DNA from: Hevea brasiliensis
Taxonomy: Eukaryota; Streptophyta; Magnoliopsida; Malpighiales; Euphorbiaceae
Assembly (NCBI RefSeq): GCF_030052815.1
Contig: NC_079493.1
Location: 63,939,960 to 64,003,959, forward strand
Direction of reading: 5' to 3'
DNA: 64,000 bases
Each line of letters opens with the position of its first letter. The stretch's first letter is position 1. The translations under genes were made by a program, and so were the position numbers. A model generated the notes under the pieces. That model did no database searches. It worked only from the letters and a program-made list of their open reading frames with translations, and was not told the DNA's origin. Positions 21,801 through 34,211 of the stretch are shown piece after piece.

Positions 21801-23227
21801 GCTGTTGCAGAGTGTCCGGATTGGGGCCAAGTTTTGATCCTCTTGCTTTGGTCTTTTGGGCATGGTTTCTTCAGCAAAAATGTGCCATTATAAGCCTAGT
21901 TTCATTTCCAATTGGCCAAACACCAATTGGACCTACACAGCCCAAGCTATGGCAGTCCAAGTGGACTGAAATTTTAGTCACCTTGCTGCTGTCCCTAGGC
22001 AGCATTCTCATTCACTTTGCCATGCCATTTTTCAGTCCAAATTGTGGTCAACTTACCTAAAATGGTCACTAATTGACCATTAAAATGTTCTTTCACAATT
22101 GCATAAGCTAAATCCAAGTTTCACTCCCAAACCCTAGCTCAACAATTTCAAAATCATGCATTTTCACTTTATTTCATCAATCTACTTAGCAAATACATAT
22201 TGTGGGCAGCCCTATTACCCATTTAACTTCATTAAATTCAACACCATCAAACCCTAACCATGGCTGCCAAAAATAAGGGATGGCATACCAATGTCTTTCA
22301 TCAAGTTTCTTTGTCATTTAATCACCAATATAGTGCTTAAACATGAAATTGAATTGAAATTTAAGGTTTTGGTCACTAACCTCTTGTAGGACAGAATTTT
22401 CCCAAGTTAAATCTTCATTTTCTTGTACTCTCTTGGCTGCCAAACACTTCCTCTAGGTCCAAGGATTCATTTTAGTGTTGGGGTCTTGAGGAAATATGGT
22501 GAGGAAGCATGAGAAATGAAGCTTTTGTTTGAAAATCAATGGAGGGAGAAGAGGGAGAGATTCACGTTTTGGCTGAAGAAGAAGAAGGAAACAGCAGAAT
22601 TTTGGGTCCATTTGTCTCTTTTAATTGTTTAAAAAAAGACTTATTGAATGGTGATTGGTGGAGGGTATGTAAATGACATCATGTGATGTCATTATCCCTA
22701 ATTTCCTTCATTTTTCTTTTCTTTTCTTTTCTACCACATTTCAATTTAATTTTTAGCAATATTTCTTCATATTTTATGTCATATTAATTATTTACTTAAC
22801 TGGACAAGTCGGCCAAAAATCACCTCTGAAGGCGAAATGACCAAAATGCCCTCCGTTTGGCTTAACGGGTCAAAATTGTCTGTACCGATTGAAAATTTTC
22901 TCTAAATATTTCCTTGGCATTCTAATGCCATGGGAACCTCAATAACCCTTCTCTGGAGTCCCAAAAATTATTTTATGAATTTTTCCCCCGGGTCTAGGGC
23001 TCCACGTTGTGAGAACCGCAACTTCACTCTGGTTACCCATCGCTTGGGCACCGGCTCGTTTAACTTGGTTGTATTTTTTTTCAAAAATTTTTCCTAAATT
23101 TTTCTTATTAATATTTGAGTTAATTTTGGTCCCTCACTTTAGTTTAAATATTTTTCCGGACGTTCTAGCTATCCGGACCGACACCGGTCACCAGAATGTA
23201 CGGAGTTGCTACAGTGAGGGTGTTACA
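18858..23227 (-). repeat. Solo LTR of the giant-LTR family (4.37 kb)
   Basis: TGTGACACCCC...GGTGTTACA flanked by AGATG on both sides (18853-18857 and 23228-23232). The empty site is seen in the copia-A 5' LTR near 343. Same orientation and family as 4384-8922 and 9278-13842 but more diverged, so it is an independent and probably older insertion reduced by LTR-LTR recombination. Has the four-unit minisatellite at 19983-20060. Confidence 0.93.
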
Positions 23228-23232
23228 AGATG

Positions 23233-23903
23233 ATTAAAATCAAGATTAAATATAGGTTTGACACTTGGCACAATGTGATTGGGTCACTTGAACCTAGAGC
23301 TAATCAAAGGGTGACAAGTAGCAAGGGTTTAATGTGTTAACCTAGCTATATAAGTGTTGTTATGGAAAAGAAAAACAACCAGCAGCCACTTCTCTCCTTT
23401 GTCACGCCATTTTGAAGCTCTCCATCTATTCTTCTTCAAAGAGATTAGCCATCAATCTCTTGAATTAAGAACACTAGAAATTATTTCTAGTGTCCTGTTT
23501 ACATTTCTAATCTCTTAAAAGGTAGAACTTGAATTTCTAATTAATAGAAAAAGCTTTAGAAGCTGTTCAAGGGCTGCCATAGGTGTTCTTGGTATGGACA
23601 AGCTAGAGGGACAACATTTGGTGTCCTCAAGACAAATCTCAAAGGTGCGTATATCGCATAAAGGCATCAAGAGGTTAGTGTAATCGTTCTTGATTTAATC
23701 TAGGGTTCTAAAATTAATCTGATTAGTTTTAAAATCTTAAATGGCAAATACAGATCCAAAAACATATTAAAAGAGTTTTAATATGTTGTTTATCATTAAA
23801 ATCAAATAGTTAAAAATAAATCTTGCATGATGCATGTGACCCTAGGTGAAAATTTTTCAAGTCAATGGTATGAACTTGTGTTTTTCAAGCTTCCATTCCT
23901 TCA
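23233..23903 (+). repeat. Copia-A 3' LTR, right part
   Basis: Resumes the LTR after the solo insertion, with the TATA box at 23347-23354, and ends TTCCATTCCTTCA at 23903. The following bases belong to a gypsy-1-family LTR. Confidence 0.92.
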
Positions 23904-26900
23904 TAAATATCAAAGAAAAATTAATTAAATTAGTATAAAGAAAAATGAGAAATCAAGAAAACGACAAAACTCGGTGTTACCAAAAAATAGGGAATGCAAC
24001 CCGAATAGGAGCATTGTGGTCATTTGACATCCCAAGTTGCCTTTTGACCTAAATTTCCATTAAAAATAAATGATATTATACTTGGAAAGTGTCATGAAAA
24101 ATTAAAAGGAGATACATTATATAAATAGTGAAAGTGTGGTGGCCAAATTGCAAAAATTAGAAACTTGGAATAAATAACCATTAAAATTTTTAATAGTGCT
24201 CCACTAACTTCAGCCTTTGGACACCTAAAGGGACACTTGGGAGAAACAAAACTCATCTTCAACCTCATGAGGAGAACCAGCCGAAACCAAGCTCTCCCAT
24301 GGCTGCTCCCTTGTCCAAGCTCTATCTCCCTCATCAAGCCATGGTTTGCATAAGAGTTCTTTATTAAAGTTAAAGTACACACCTTGGGCAGCATACTAGA
24401 AGTAAGATAGATAAATTTTGGTGGAGTTTTGAAGAAGTCCTAAAGAGGTAAATGTGTATTTTTCAATCTTGCTTTATTAAACTTTGAGTGAATGTTATGG
24501 GTAGTTGATTTAAGGGAGAATTTTTGAAGTTTGATGTTTTAATGGTGGTACACCATTTCGGCAGCCATGAGAACTCAACATATTTAGTTTGTTTTTACTT
24601 GTTAATGGTAGTTTAAGATGTTGATGTAAGTGTTTATGTCTATAGAAATAATTTGGATAATGTATACTAAGTGTATGTGTGATAGTACACTTGGTTTTGG
24701 AAGCTTGAAAGCAAATTTAAAGGAGATGTGTTCATGAGGTGATTCGACAACCTTAAAGTTTAGTTAGAAATGTGTTGTTTTATGTTTTGGTTTGTTGAAT
24801 TATGTTGCTTATGGTGGTAGCATGTGTATGTGAATAATTGTTTGGATTTGGACATGTAAATGAGGTTTGTTCATGTGGTTAAATTATTGTAATTGAACTT
24901 TGAAAATTCTGAGTTAAAATGTGTTTGTTGAGAGTGGTTACAAGCTGCCCAAAATGACCAAAGTGTGATGTAAATTGTGTTAATGTTATGGTACCAAATC
25001 AGAATTGGCATGAAAGGTAAACTTGGTAAGTATTGAATGTGTAATTGGTATGTGATGAAGAATGTGTAACAGGATAGTGTGTGTTTTAGCTTAGAACCTT
25101 AAATGTGTGACTCCAATTGGTATGAGACCAATTGAGGTGAAATTAGGCACAAAATGTGCTAACTTTCATGAAGGAAGCTTGCCTAAATTCTGCCTAGAAG
25201 GTGACTTGAAAATGACCAAATTCGGATTAGTGACTTGAAAGCCTGAAAATTGACCATTTGGGCAGTAGTTAGTGTTTTGACTACAAATTACTCAAAATAG
25301 GTCCAAATGACATGAAATTTTTACCATGGATAGATTAGACATAGATCTACAACTCTTATGAAGAAATCAAAGCTCAGAAATGGCCAAAACCAAGCCAAAT
25401 AGCTTGCATAAGTTCAGGTACCTAAACTGGCCGAACCAAAAGTGACCTAAAAATGACCTAAGCCTACCATTTTGGTGCATTCTGTCCAGCATTGGTAAAT
25501 TGACCATAACTTGGTCTACCCAAATATTGAGGGAACTAGGTCATCCGGCTAGGTCAAATTAGTATACCAAAATCCGGCAAATTGTAATAAAATGTAATAT
25601 ACTTGAAAATGAATTTGGTAACATGTACCAACACTAAAAGGGCTATAAAATGTGACATATTGGTAACATTAAACCTAATTTACCTAGAGTGCATCGAGGG
25701 TCAACATTTTAGATTGACTAAGGAAAATAATAGAATTCAATAAATTAATTATTAAGCCTTATTATTAGAGACAGTTTAAATGAGTACTGAAATACTTCAA
25801 ATTGTGTATTTCAGTTAGCAAAGACTCAGGGAAGGGGAAGGAAACACTAGGTTAAGGCCAAGAGACATTTATCAGAGGTTTGTGCATAAAAGCTATTTCT
25901 TTTGAATTTTCAATTGAAATAAATTATGATAATTTATTTGTTATTGTTTTAAATTGTGGAAAATTGTTTGAATGATATTTGATGGATACTTATTGCTTGA
26001 AAAACATTGTAATGGTTTGAAACCACAACTATCATGTGTATTGATTGAATTCTCGCTAGCTTGTCTAGTGGGATGAATTGACTTTGAATTCCTCTCTGCT
26101 AAAGTGTTTGGGTGTGTACCTATTGAGGACGAATAGAATGAGTACTCATATTATTGTTGGCTAGCTATGTTATTCCTCACTAGCCATCGGCTTTTAGGAC
26201 GAATTGAACATTGAAACATGATTAAGCTGTGTGTGTGATTTATTGATATTTATTGTGATATTGTGAAATGGAGTTTAAATTCTTTATGACATTCACTGTC
26301 TTTGAATTTAACTATGGTTTTAAGTATCCACTATTTATACGACTTATGATTTATGATTTAAAGTTGCATTTTGTTAATGTTGTGCACCACTGAGACATTA
26401 GCTCAGCGATAGCTTTTCATTGCTGTCGCAGGTAGACAGGCTGACAGGGCAGCAGACTAGGCTGCTAGTACTACATTGAGAGTTCATCGGGTATATTGAG
26501 TATACCATACTTTGCATTTTGTATTGTAATGTATGTTCACTGTATGTATATATTGTTCTTGGGTTTGAGCAGTTGTAAATTAAAATTGTACATTAAAATT
26601 GTACATTAAAGTTATAAAATAAATTTGTAAATTATTTTAGCTTGTAAATATTGTGATATATTTCTTTTTTCTCAGCTTATGAAAATACTAGAAAATTATT
26701 GTGGATTTGGGTTGACAAATGTTGAGAAACTTATTGTGTTGATTGGATATTGGAGTTTGGGGATTGAACAAAATATTAGAAGCGCTTTTTACAGGTTTTT
26801 GAAGAACTGTTTTATTCAAAATACAGATGGCACTCTGCAAAAATTTTTATAGAAATTATTAATACTTCAAATTTGTTATCTGGTTTCACTTCAGTTAAAA

Positions 26901-27065
26901 AAATTTTTAACACCTGTAAATAGTGCTCACCACTTTGTAAAGAAGTAAGAAAAGGTTTAAAATCCCTTGTAGTGTATTTAATGAGCTATCAGTAGGCGAA
27001 GTTTGGTAATTTATTAGATATACTATAGGATCATATTATGCCTTACTGAGGGATAGGGTGTGACA
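23904..27065 (+). repeat. Gypsy-1-family LTR nested in the gypsy-1 5' LTR
   Basis: Collinear with the gypsy-1 3' LTR from about 34525 to 37744, ending exactly at the LTR terminus GGGTGTGACA. Its first ~320 bp lie to the left of copia-A, outside the window. The sequence after 27065 is the middle of another LTR of the same family, so it reads as a solo LTR (or the end of an element) inserted in a relative. No coding sequence; a poorly supported open frame near 24100-24390 is ignored. Confidence 0.8.
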
Positions 27066-29353
27066 TATGTCTATGAAATAGTAGTGATAAGGTATGTAAT
27101 TTGACGATGGAAGTATGTGTACTAATTAGGAGTGTTTATGTGTATATATTGTTGGGTTTGGACTTTGTGAATTATGATTGCATTGGGTGTATTGTGAAGT
27201 TATTGTATTCTATCCAAGTTGACCTATAATGTAAAGTAATGAATGGTTATGGTTAGTAACAAATGCAGAATAGTTTGGGGAAGTGAGGATATAGTTGGTG
27301 AATGTGTGTTTGGTTTGGTGTTTGAGAGGCATGTAGAGGGTAGTGTCCAAATGAACCTATAACCCTAAGTGTGTGACTCCAATTGATATGAGGCCAATTG
27401 GAGGTGAAACTAGGCACAAAATGTGCCAACTTTCATGAATAAAGCCTACCTAAATTCTGTCCAAAAAGTGACATGAGAATTGACCAAATTCGGATTAGTG
27501 ACTTTGCAAACCTGAAAATTGACCATTTGCACAGCAGTTAGTTTTTTGGCCATAACTCACTCAAAACAGGTCCAATTGACCTGATATTTATACCATGGAT
27601 AGCTTAGACATAGAGCTACAACTGTTTTGAAGACACGAAAACCCAGAAATGAACATAAACAAGTCAAAATGCTTGCACAAGTTCGGGTATAAAAACTGCT
27701 AGAATCGGAAATGACCTAAAAATCACTTAAGTTTGCCATTTTAGTACAATCTGACCAGCAATAGTAAAATGACCATAACTTGGTCTCGCAAATTCCAAAT
27801 GACCTAAAATTTGTGGCAAAATTTCACTAAGACATAGACCTACAAGTTTGTAAGTCGGACCAAAAATCGAAAACCGAGGGAATTAGTTCATCCGGCTAGG
27901 TCAAATTAGCGCATCAATCCGATAAATTGTAATAAAATGCAATACACTTGAAAATGAATTTGGTAACATGTATCAACACTAAAGGACTATAAAATGTGAT
28001 TCCCCTATAGTGCATTAAGGGTTAACATTATAGGTTGACTAAGGAAAGCAATAGTATTAAATAAATTAATTATTGAATCTTATTGTTAGAGACAGTTTAA
28101 ATGAGTACTGAAACACTTTAAATTATGCGTTTCAGTTAGCAAAGACTCAGGGAAGGGGAAGGAAACACTGAGTCAGGGCCAAGAGGTTACTCTTTAGAGG
28201 TTTGTGTGCAACAGTTATTTCTTTTGAATTTTCAATTGAAATAAATTATGACAATTTGTATGTTATTGCTTAAATTATGAAAAATTTGTTTGAATGATAT
28301 TTGATGGATACTTATTGCTTGAAAAATATTGCAAATAGTTTGAAACCATAGCTATCATTTATATTGATTGGATTCCTCGTTAGCTTGTCTAGTGGGACGA
28401 ATTGGCTTTGAATTCCTTCTCTTGCTGAACTGTTGAGGTGTGTGCCAGTTGAGGACGAATAGGATGAGTACTCATATAATTCCTCACTAGCCATGTTATT
28501 CCTCACTAGCCATCGGCTTTTGGGATGAATTGGACTATGGAATCATGATTAAGCTGTGTGTGTGATTTATTGATATTTATTGTGATATTGTGAAATAGAG
28601 TTTAATTCTTTATGCCATTCATTGTCTTTTGAATTCAACTATGATTTTAAGCATCCACAGTTCATATGATTTATGGTTTATGGTTTTAAATTGTATTTTC
28701 TTAATGTTGTGCACCACTGAGACATTGGCTCAGCGATAGCTTTTCCATTACTGTCACAGGTAGACAGATAAATAGAGCCGCAAAGTAGGCTGCTTGTGCT
28801 ACATTCTGAGATTTCGCTAGGTATATTGAGTCTACCATATTTTTATAGTTTTTGTTTTAATGTATGTGCTCTGTATGTATATATTGTACTGGTCTTGAAC
28901 AGTTGTAAACTAAAATTGTAAATTATTTTAGCCTGTAAAAATATTGTGACATATTTCTCTTATCTCAACTTTTGAAAAAACTGGAAAATTGATGTTGAAT
29001 TGGGTTGAAAAATGTTGAGAAATTTATTGTGTTAAACTATTATTGGAGTTTGGGATTGAAGAGATATATTGGAAGTACTTTTTACAGGTTTTTGAGGAAC
29101 TGTTTTATTCAAAATACAGATGGCACTCTGCCAAAATTTTTAAAGAAATTATTGATACTCAGATTTGTTATCTGGTTTCACTTCAGTTAAAAATATTTTA
29201 ACACCACAAAAGTGCTCACCATCAGAAAAGCAATAAGAAAAGATTTAAAATCCCTTGTAGTGTATTTAATGGGTTATCAGTAAACGAAGTTTGGTAATTC
29301 ATTAGGTATACTACGGGATCAAGTTATGCCTTATAGAGGGGTAGGGTGTGACA
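27066..29353 (+). repeat. Gypsy-1 5' LTR, 3' two-thirds
   Basis: Matches 35451-37744 and ends GGGTGTGACA at 29353 next to the PBS. Its upstream third is cut off by the nested LTR ending at 27065. Non-coding. Confidence 0.88.
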
Positions 29354-29361
29354 TGTTTTGG

Positions 29362-29374
29362 TGGTATCAGAGCT
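29362..29374 (+). other. Gypsy-1 primer binding site
   Basis: TGGTATCAGAGCT, eight bases after the LTR end, of tRNA-iMet type. Confidence 0.85.
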
Positions 29375-29543
29375 AGTTTTTAAATTCTATTTTGACCTAT
29401 AAATTGAATTTTTTTTTCTTCATAGTACAACTGCTCAATGTCATTATTTGATACATACAGTACATTACATTATAAATATGCACTAATCGGAGGAAATCTC
29501 CTTGTGTTATTTGTTCAGGAGGTCTAAGATCCTCTAATTGACT

Positions 29544-30204
29544 ATGGAAGAAGGGGACCGTTCAGTTGATCAATCGATAGAGACTGAGGTACAAGGGGAA
29601 GCCCTAGCCCTACATAATGTGAGTGGATCAGCCGCACCAGCCCCCTCAGTACCGCAGTTTTCTGCTCAGTTTGCTCAGCAGATGGCTGCAATGTTCCAAC
29701 AGATGGCTAGTAATATGACTACTCAAGCCCCACTATAGACACCAGTGGTACAACCACAGTCTTCAGCTAGGCAGTATGACAAGCTGATTAAATATTGGGC
29801 TACTTAGTTAAAGGGGACAGTAGATCCACTAGAGGCAAAACTATGGTTGGAGAGAATGGATAGGGGGTTCAAGAAACTACACTACACTGAAGAGTTGAGA
29901 TTTGAGTATTCAGTGTCACTACTATAGGGAGATGCATATGACTGGTGGAAAACCATTCCACATAGTTTGGTGGAACCTCCAGTGCTAACTTGGGATGACT
30001 TTCACGGAGTTCGTAAAAATATGTCCTGTATGCCTATGTGGATCAGAAGCTACAGGAGTTCTTAAGTCTAAAACAGGGAAGTAGGTCAGTGGAAAAATAT
30101 GAAAGGGAGTTTTTCCGCCTGAGCCACTATGCAGGAAGTCTCCTTTCTACCAGCAGGGAAAGATGTAAAAGGTTTGAAACCGCTTGAAGCCCACTCAGAC
30201 ATAA
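29544..30204 (+). pseudogene. gag: Gypsy-1 gag, N-terminal and capsid part
   Basis: ATG at 29544 starts MEEGDRSVDQSIE, a Gln/Ala/Pro-rich N-terminus (QFAQQMAAMFQQMASNM), broken by TAG at 29736-29738. Downstream in mixed frames are typical gypsy retrotrans_gag pieces: PLEAKLWLERMDRGFK, DAYDWWKTI, LTWDDF and VEKYEREFFRLSHYA. Further stops occur near 29807 and 29925, and a frameshift near 30010. The capsid would form the virus-like particle. Start chosen because it is the first ATG after the PBS leader and fits the family N-terminus. Confidence 0.85.
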
Positions 30205-30720
30205 GTGGTCGGATTCAAACATACTAACTTCTCTAAGCTTATTTCTCAAGCACTTGAATTAGAGAGAATTGAGTCAGAAGCGGCCCTAGAGAAAAAGAAA
30301 TCAGAAAAGACAGAAAAAGAGAAAGAGGAAAAGTTAGTAGATCATAGTTCCAGTGGTCCTACTGGGAAGAGGAAGAACTTTGAGGGACACAGCAGGGGTG
30401 GTAAAAAGTCTGATAGGGAAAGATTTTTAGTACAGAGACCTCCTTCATCTAATCAGCAGACTACCAGAAGTTCCTACCCTCCCCGCTAATGTGAAACTTG
30501 TGGTAGAAATCATGGTGGAGTATGCTATAAGGCCACAGGAGCCTGTTATAACTGCAGAGGCACAGGACACTTTGCTAAAGACTGCACCAGTGCCCGTAGA
30601 ATTAGGCCACCTCCTACTATTGCAGAAGGGTCAGTTCAGAATCCTGCCACCAGAGGTTCACAACCACCTAGAAAAGGTAGAGGCAGGGGTAGAGGTAGTC
30701 CAACAGGCAGCCAAGGCATA
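30205..30720 (+). pseudogene. gag: Gypsy-1 gag nucleocapsid part with zinc knuckle
   Basis: One frame with a single stop at 30487-30489. It begins in the capsid C-terminus, runs through a charged Lys/Glu stretch (ALEKKKSEKTEKEKEEK), then reaches CETCGRNHGGVCY and the zinc knuckle CYNCRGTGHFAKDC (CX2CX4HX4C), which binds element RNA. The shorter open frame drawn across 30491-30721 in another phase is a shadow. The frame continues straight into the protease region at 30721. Confidence 0.87.
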
Positions 30721-31080
30721 ATGAATCAATCAAAGCAAGGCAGTGCTCTAGTTAGAGTCTATGCAATGAGGCAGAGAGAAGAGGCTGAGACATTTGATAT
30801 TGTGGTTGGTACCTTCTCAACTTTTAATCAAGATGTGTTTGTGTTATTTGATCCGAGTTCTACACATTCCTATGTGAGTACTGGCATCATTGATTGCATT
30901 GTTGTTCCATGTGTGAAAATGGACTTTGAGGTGCTAGTAACAAGTCCACTAGGATAAGAGGTCAGGGTCAATAGAATGTATAGGGATCGTCCTTTGGTGA
31001 TCCAAGGACATACTTTTCTATCTAATTCATTGAAATGCCCTTCAGAGATTATGATATCATCTTGGGCATGGATTGGTTAG
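30721..31080 (+). pseudogene. pol: Gypsy-1 protease
   Basis: Continues the gag frame. The retropepsin-like part includes ALVRVYAMRQREEAE, VVGTFSTFNQDVFVLFDP and the active-site block FDPSSTHSYVS; related plant elements usually have DPGSTHSY or DSGATHSF, so the Gly after Pro is replaced by Ser. A stop at 30955-30957 and a small indel cut the domain. Remaining pieces VRVNRMYRDRPLVIQGH and the DxxLGMDWL-like end (near 31060) are still readable in other frames. Would process the polyprotein. Confidence 0.82.
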
Positions 31081-32180
31081 CCAGGCATCACGCCACGATT
31101 GATTGTCAACTGAAGACAGTCACTTTTGGTCTCCCTCAGTACAGTGATGTGGTAATACATAGGGAGAGGCAACTATTGCCATCAAACATCATTTCAACTG
31201 CACTAACCTGAAAAATGATCCGAAAGGGGTGTGAAGCATACTCGGCACATATGGTACACACCCAAGTGCGGAGTCCAGCATTAAGGGACATCCCTACAGT
31301 ATATGACTTTCCATATGTGTTTCCTGATGAATTGCCTAGGTTACCTCCAGAAAGAGAGGTGCAGCTTGAGATTAATGTTATGCCTATTGTGGATCTAATC
31401 TCCATAACACCATACAGAATGGCACCAGCAGAATTAAAGGAGTTGAAGGTACAGTTGCAAGAACTACTTGAAAAGGGCTTTATCCGCCCTAGTGTGTCAC
31501 CATGGGGAGCACCAGTATTGTTTATTAAGAAGAAAGATGGAATTCTGCTTATATGTTGACTACCGACAGTTGAATAAGGTAACAATAAAGAACAAATATC
31601 CATTACCTCGAATTGATGATCTGTTTGATCAGTTGAAGGATGCAGTTGTGTTCTCCAAAATTGATTTGCGATCTGGTTATTATCAGTTGAAAGTGCAAGA
31701 GCAGAGTATTCCAAAAACTGCTTTCAGAACGCTATACGGCCACTATGAGTTTCTAGTAATGCCATTCGGTTAACTAATGCTCCAACCGCTTATGGATCTG
31801 ATGAACACTATCTTCAGACCATATCTCGACCAATTTGTGATGGTGTTTATTAATGATATTTTGATATATTCGAGAAATGCAGAGGAGCATGACAGACATC
31901 TACGGATTGTACTAAAGACCTTAAGGGAGAAATAACTATATGCCAAATTATCGAAATGTGAATTTTGGCTGAAAGAAATCTCTTTTTTGGGACATGTTGT
32001 GTCAGCGGAAGGGATCAAGGTAGATTCCAGCAAGGTAGAAGCTATCCTTAATTGGAAGCCACCCAGGAATATCACAGAAATTCGCAGTTTTCTGAGTTTA
32101 GCTAGATATTACTGCTAATTTATGAAAGGGTTTTCTACGTTCGCTTCTCCACTGACCAAGCTGCTTCGGAAAGATGTGAA
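31081..32180 (+). pseudogene. pol: Gypsy-1 reverse transcriptase
   Basis: Motifs in order: [50 protein letters not shown] (frame change near 31545), [35 protein letters not shown] (first catalytic Asp), [10 protein letters not shown] (stop and small deletions at 31771-31795), then [15 protein letters not shown]. The catalytic pair normally written FIDD is FIND here (AAT at 31852-31854), so even an open protein would lack a metal-binding Asp. Additional stops occur near 31932 and 32116. The thumb region [14 protein letters not shown] is present. Confidence 0.9.
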
Positions 32181-32650
32181 ATTTTAGTGGATGGATAATT
32201 GCCAGCAGAGTTTTAATGAGTTGAAGAGGTGTTTGACTGAAGCTCCAGTCCTTACTTTACCTACACTAGGTAAAGAATACATAGTTTATAGTGATGCTTC
32301 TCACAATGGGTTAGGCTGTGTACTGATGCAAGATCGGAATGTTATTGCTTATGCATCACGCCAGCTGAAAACTGCATGGGAGGAACTATCCGACACATGA
32401 CTTGGTGCTAGTAGCTATTGTTTTTGCTCTAAAGATCTAGAGACACTATTTGTATGGGTAGAAATACTACATCTACACAGATCACAAGAGCTTGAAGTAC
32501 CTGGGCACCCAGAAGGAATTGAATTTGAGGCAGAGGAGATGGTTAGAACTGATTAAAGACTATGATTGCTTAATAGACTATCACCGTGGAAAGCAAATGT
32601 GGTGGTCGATGCCTTAAGTCGCAAGACTATGGCAAGTCTCGTAGTTTCTC
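32181..32650 (+). pseudogene. pol: Gypsy-1 RNase H
   Basis: Follows RT directly. Readable blocks: [35 protein letters not shown] (catalytic Asp) and VIAYASRQLK, then a frameshift within the RPHE-like segment and a stop at 32398-32400. After that, in other frames, come the HYLYG- and [13 protein letters not shown] blocks and the end of the domain near 32620 ([12 protein letters not shown]). Removes RNA from the RNA-DNA hybrid during cDNA synthesis. Confidence 0.85.
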
Positions 32651-33131
32651 CTTTGTCCATGGTACATGAGTTGAAAGCACAAAGATGTCGCTTTAGAGAT
32701 TGATGATGAGGATGACAAGAGTTGCATGGCATGTACAAACAAGGTTGATTGATCATATCGTAATGGCTACTCGTAATAATGAAAATATCGGTTAGCGAAA
32801 GAAGTCCAAACAGGAAAGAAACTTGAACTTACTATGAGAAATGATGGTTTATTGCTACATCAGGGCAGAATGTGCATTCCTAATGATGTGGAATTGAGAA
32901 GGATCATTATGAAGGAAGCACATGAGTCTCCTTTTGCTATGCATCCTGGTAGAACTAAAATGTACAAAGGGCTAAATGAGAATTACTAGTGGATGGGTAT
33001 GTAAAGGGATGTAGCTAATTTTCTCCAAATGCCTAACTTGTCGCAAGTGAAGGCGTAACATTAAGTACCAAAGGTTTGTTACATCCATTGCCGCACTGCA
33101 GTGGAAATGGGAACAGATAACTATAGATTTT
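32651..33131 (+). pseudogene. pol: Gypsy-1 RNase H-integrase linker and integrase zinc domain
   Basis: Heavily broken. Readable pieces include a start near 32830 with LLHQGRMCIPNDVELRRII, then KEAHESPFAMHPGRTKMY (the His-His half of the H2C2 zinc finger) and a damaged Cys-Cys half near 33030-33055 (MPNLSQVK in place of the CLTCRKVK seen in relatives). Stops near 32988 and 33000. Not functional. Assigned by position and by comparison with gypsy-2 at 38855-39130. Confidence 0.75.
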
Positions 33132-33668
33132 GTGATGGGACTTCCAAGGACACAGAATAGTCATGATGCAGTATGGGTTATAGTTGACAGACTGACCAAG
33201 TCTGCTCACTTTTTGCCAATCCAGATGGACTATAGCCTGGAGAGATTGGCCAGATTGTATATAGATGAAATTGTAAGACTACATGGAGTGCCATTATCGA
33301 TTGTATCTGACAGAGATCCTAGGTTCACTTCTAGATTCTGGGGTAGTCTTCAGAGAGCCCTAGGAACTAGATTGAACTTCAGCACGGCATTCCACCCATA
33401 GACAGATGGCCAGTCTGAGAGGGTAATTCAGATATTGGAGGATATGCTACGGGCTTGTGTGATTGAGTTTGAAGGTAGTTGGGATACACACTTGCCTTTG
33501 ATTGAGTTTGCTTATAACAATAGCTACCAATCAAGCATTGGGATGCCTCCATATGAAGCTTTGTATGGCAGAAAGTGCAGAACTCCCCTATGTTGGGATG
33601 AAGTAGGTGAAAGAAAGATGATTGGGCTAGAAATTGTTCAATGCATTGAGGAAAAGATCAGACACTAG
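33132..33668 (+). pseudogene. pol: Gypsy-1 integrase core
   Basis: Contains [36 protein letters not shown] (second catalytic Asp) and FSTAFHP, then TAG (33399-33401) where relatives have CAG, then TDGQSERVIQILEDML (catalytic Glu), FAYNNSYQSSIGMPPYEAL and GRKCRTPLCW. The first catalytic Asp is in TIDFVMGLP just upstream. Unlike gypsy-2 there is no extra sequence after SERVIQ. A frameshift near 33640 moves to the next segment. Confidence 0.9.
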
Positions 33669-34194
33669 AGATCGACTCAAGGCTGCATCAGACAGCCAGA
33701 AGTCCTATATTGATCTAAAGAGAAGAGATATTGAATATGTAGTGGGTGATAAGGTATTCCTCAAAGTTTCTCCTTGGAAGAGGATTATGAGATTTGGCAG
33801 AAAGGGGAAACTGAGTCATCGCTTTATTAGACCATATGAGGTTCTGGAAAAAGTGGGTCCTTTGGCATATCGATTGGCATTACCTCCAGAGCTAGAAAGG
33901 ATACACAGTGTCTTCCATATGTCCATGTTAAGGAGGTACAGATCTGACCCATCTCATATTCTATCAGTTGTAGAGATTGAGGTAAATCCAGACCTTTCAT
34001 ATGAAGAAGAACTTATAGAGATTCTGGCATATGAGGTAAAGCAGCTAAGGAACAAACAGATACTCTTGGTGAAAGTGTTGTGGAACCATCATACAGGCTA
34101 GGAAGCTACTTGGGAACATGAAAAGGACATGAGGAGACAACACCCACAGCTATTCAAAGATTACAACCTGGTAAAATTTCGAGATGAAATTTAT
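33640..34194 (+). pseudogene. pol: Gypsy-1 integrase C-terminus and chromodomain-type tail
   Basis: Open for about 150 codons: AASDSQKSYIDLKRR, VGDKVFLKVSPWKRIMRF, GKLSHRFIRPYEVLEKVG (GPY/F-like module), YRLALPPELERIHSVFH, then VKVLWNHHTG, a TAG at 34099-34101, and ATWEHEKDMRRQHPQLF. The last block is the chromodomain-like end known from Tekay/Del chromoviruses, thought to guide integration into heterochromatin. This fits an element found among nested repeats. Confidence 0.88.
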
Positions 34195-34197
34195 TTT

Positions 34198-34210
34198 AAG
34201 GTGGGTAGAA
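34198..34210 (+). other. Gypsy-1 polypurine tract
   Basis: AAGGTGGGTAGAA directly before the 3' LTR start TGTAACACCCC at 34212. Confidence 0.75.
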
Positions 34211-34211
34211 T

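Larger units (their letters stand above)
1..23903 (+). mobile_element. Copia-A: Ty1/copia retrotransposon, 5'-truncated by the window edge
   Basis: Order on the + strand: LTR, primer binding site, leader, gag, protease, integrase, reverse transcriptase, RNase H, polypurine tract, LTR. Integrase before RT defines Ty1/copia. The first base matches position 18511 of the 3' LTR, so about 1.07 kb of the 5' LTR lies to the left of the window. It is interrupted by a TRIM (1713-2438), a 9.9-kb insertion (3964-13842) and a solo LTR (18858-23227). It is itself inserted in a gypsy-1-family LTR; the right TSD is predicted as 23904-23908 (taaat). All genes are broken. Copia-B on the minus strand is the same family. 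Confidence 0.95.

Noticed and set aside
24092..24394. 100-codon open frame on the minus strand
   Set aside because: Lies in a gypsy-1-family LTR and is not kept open in the sister LTR near 34700-35050.
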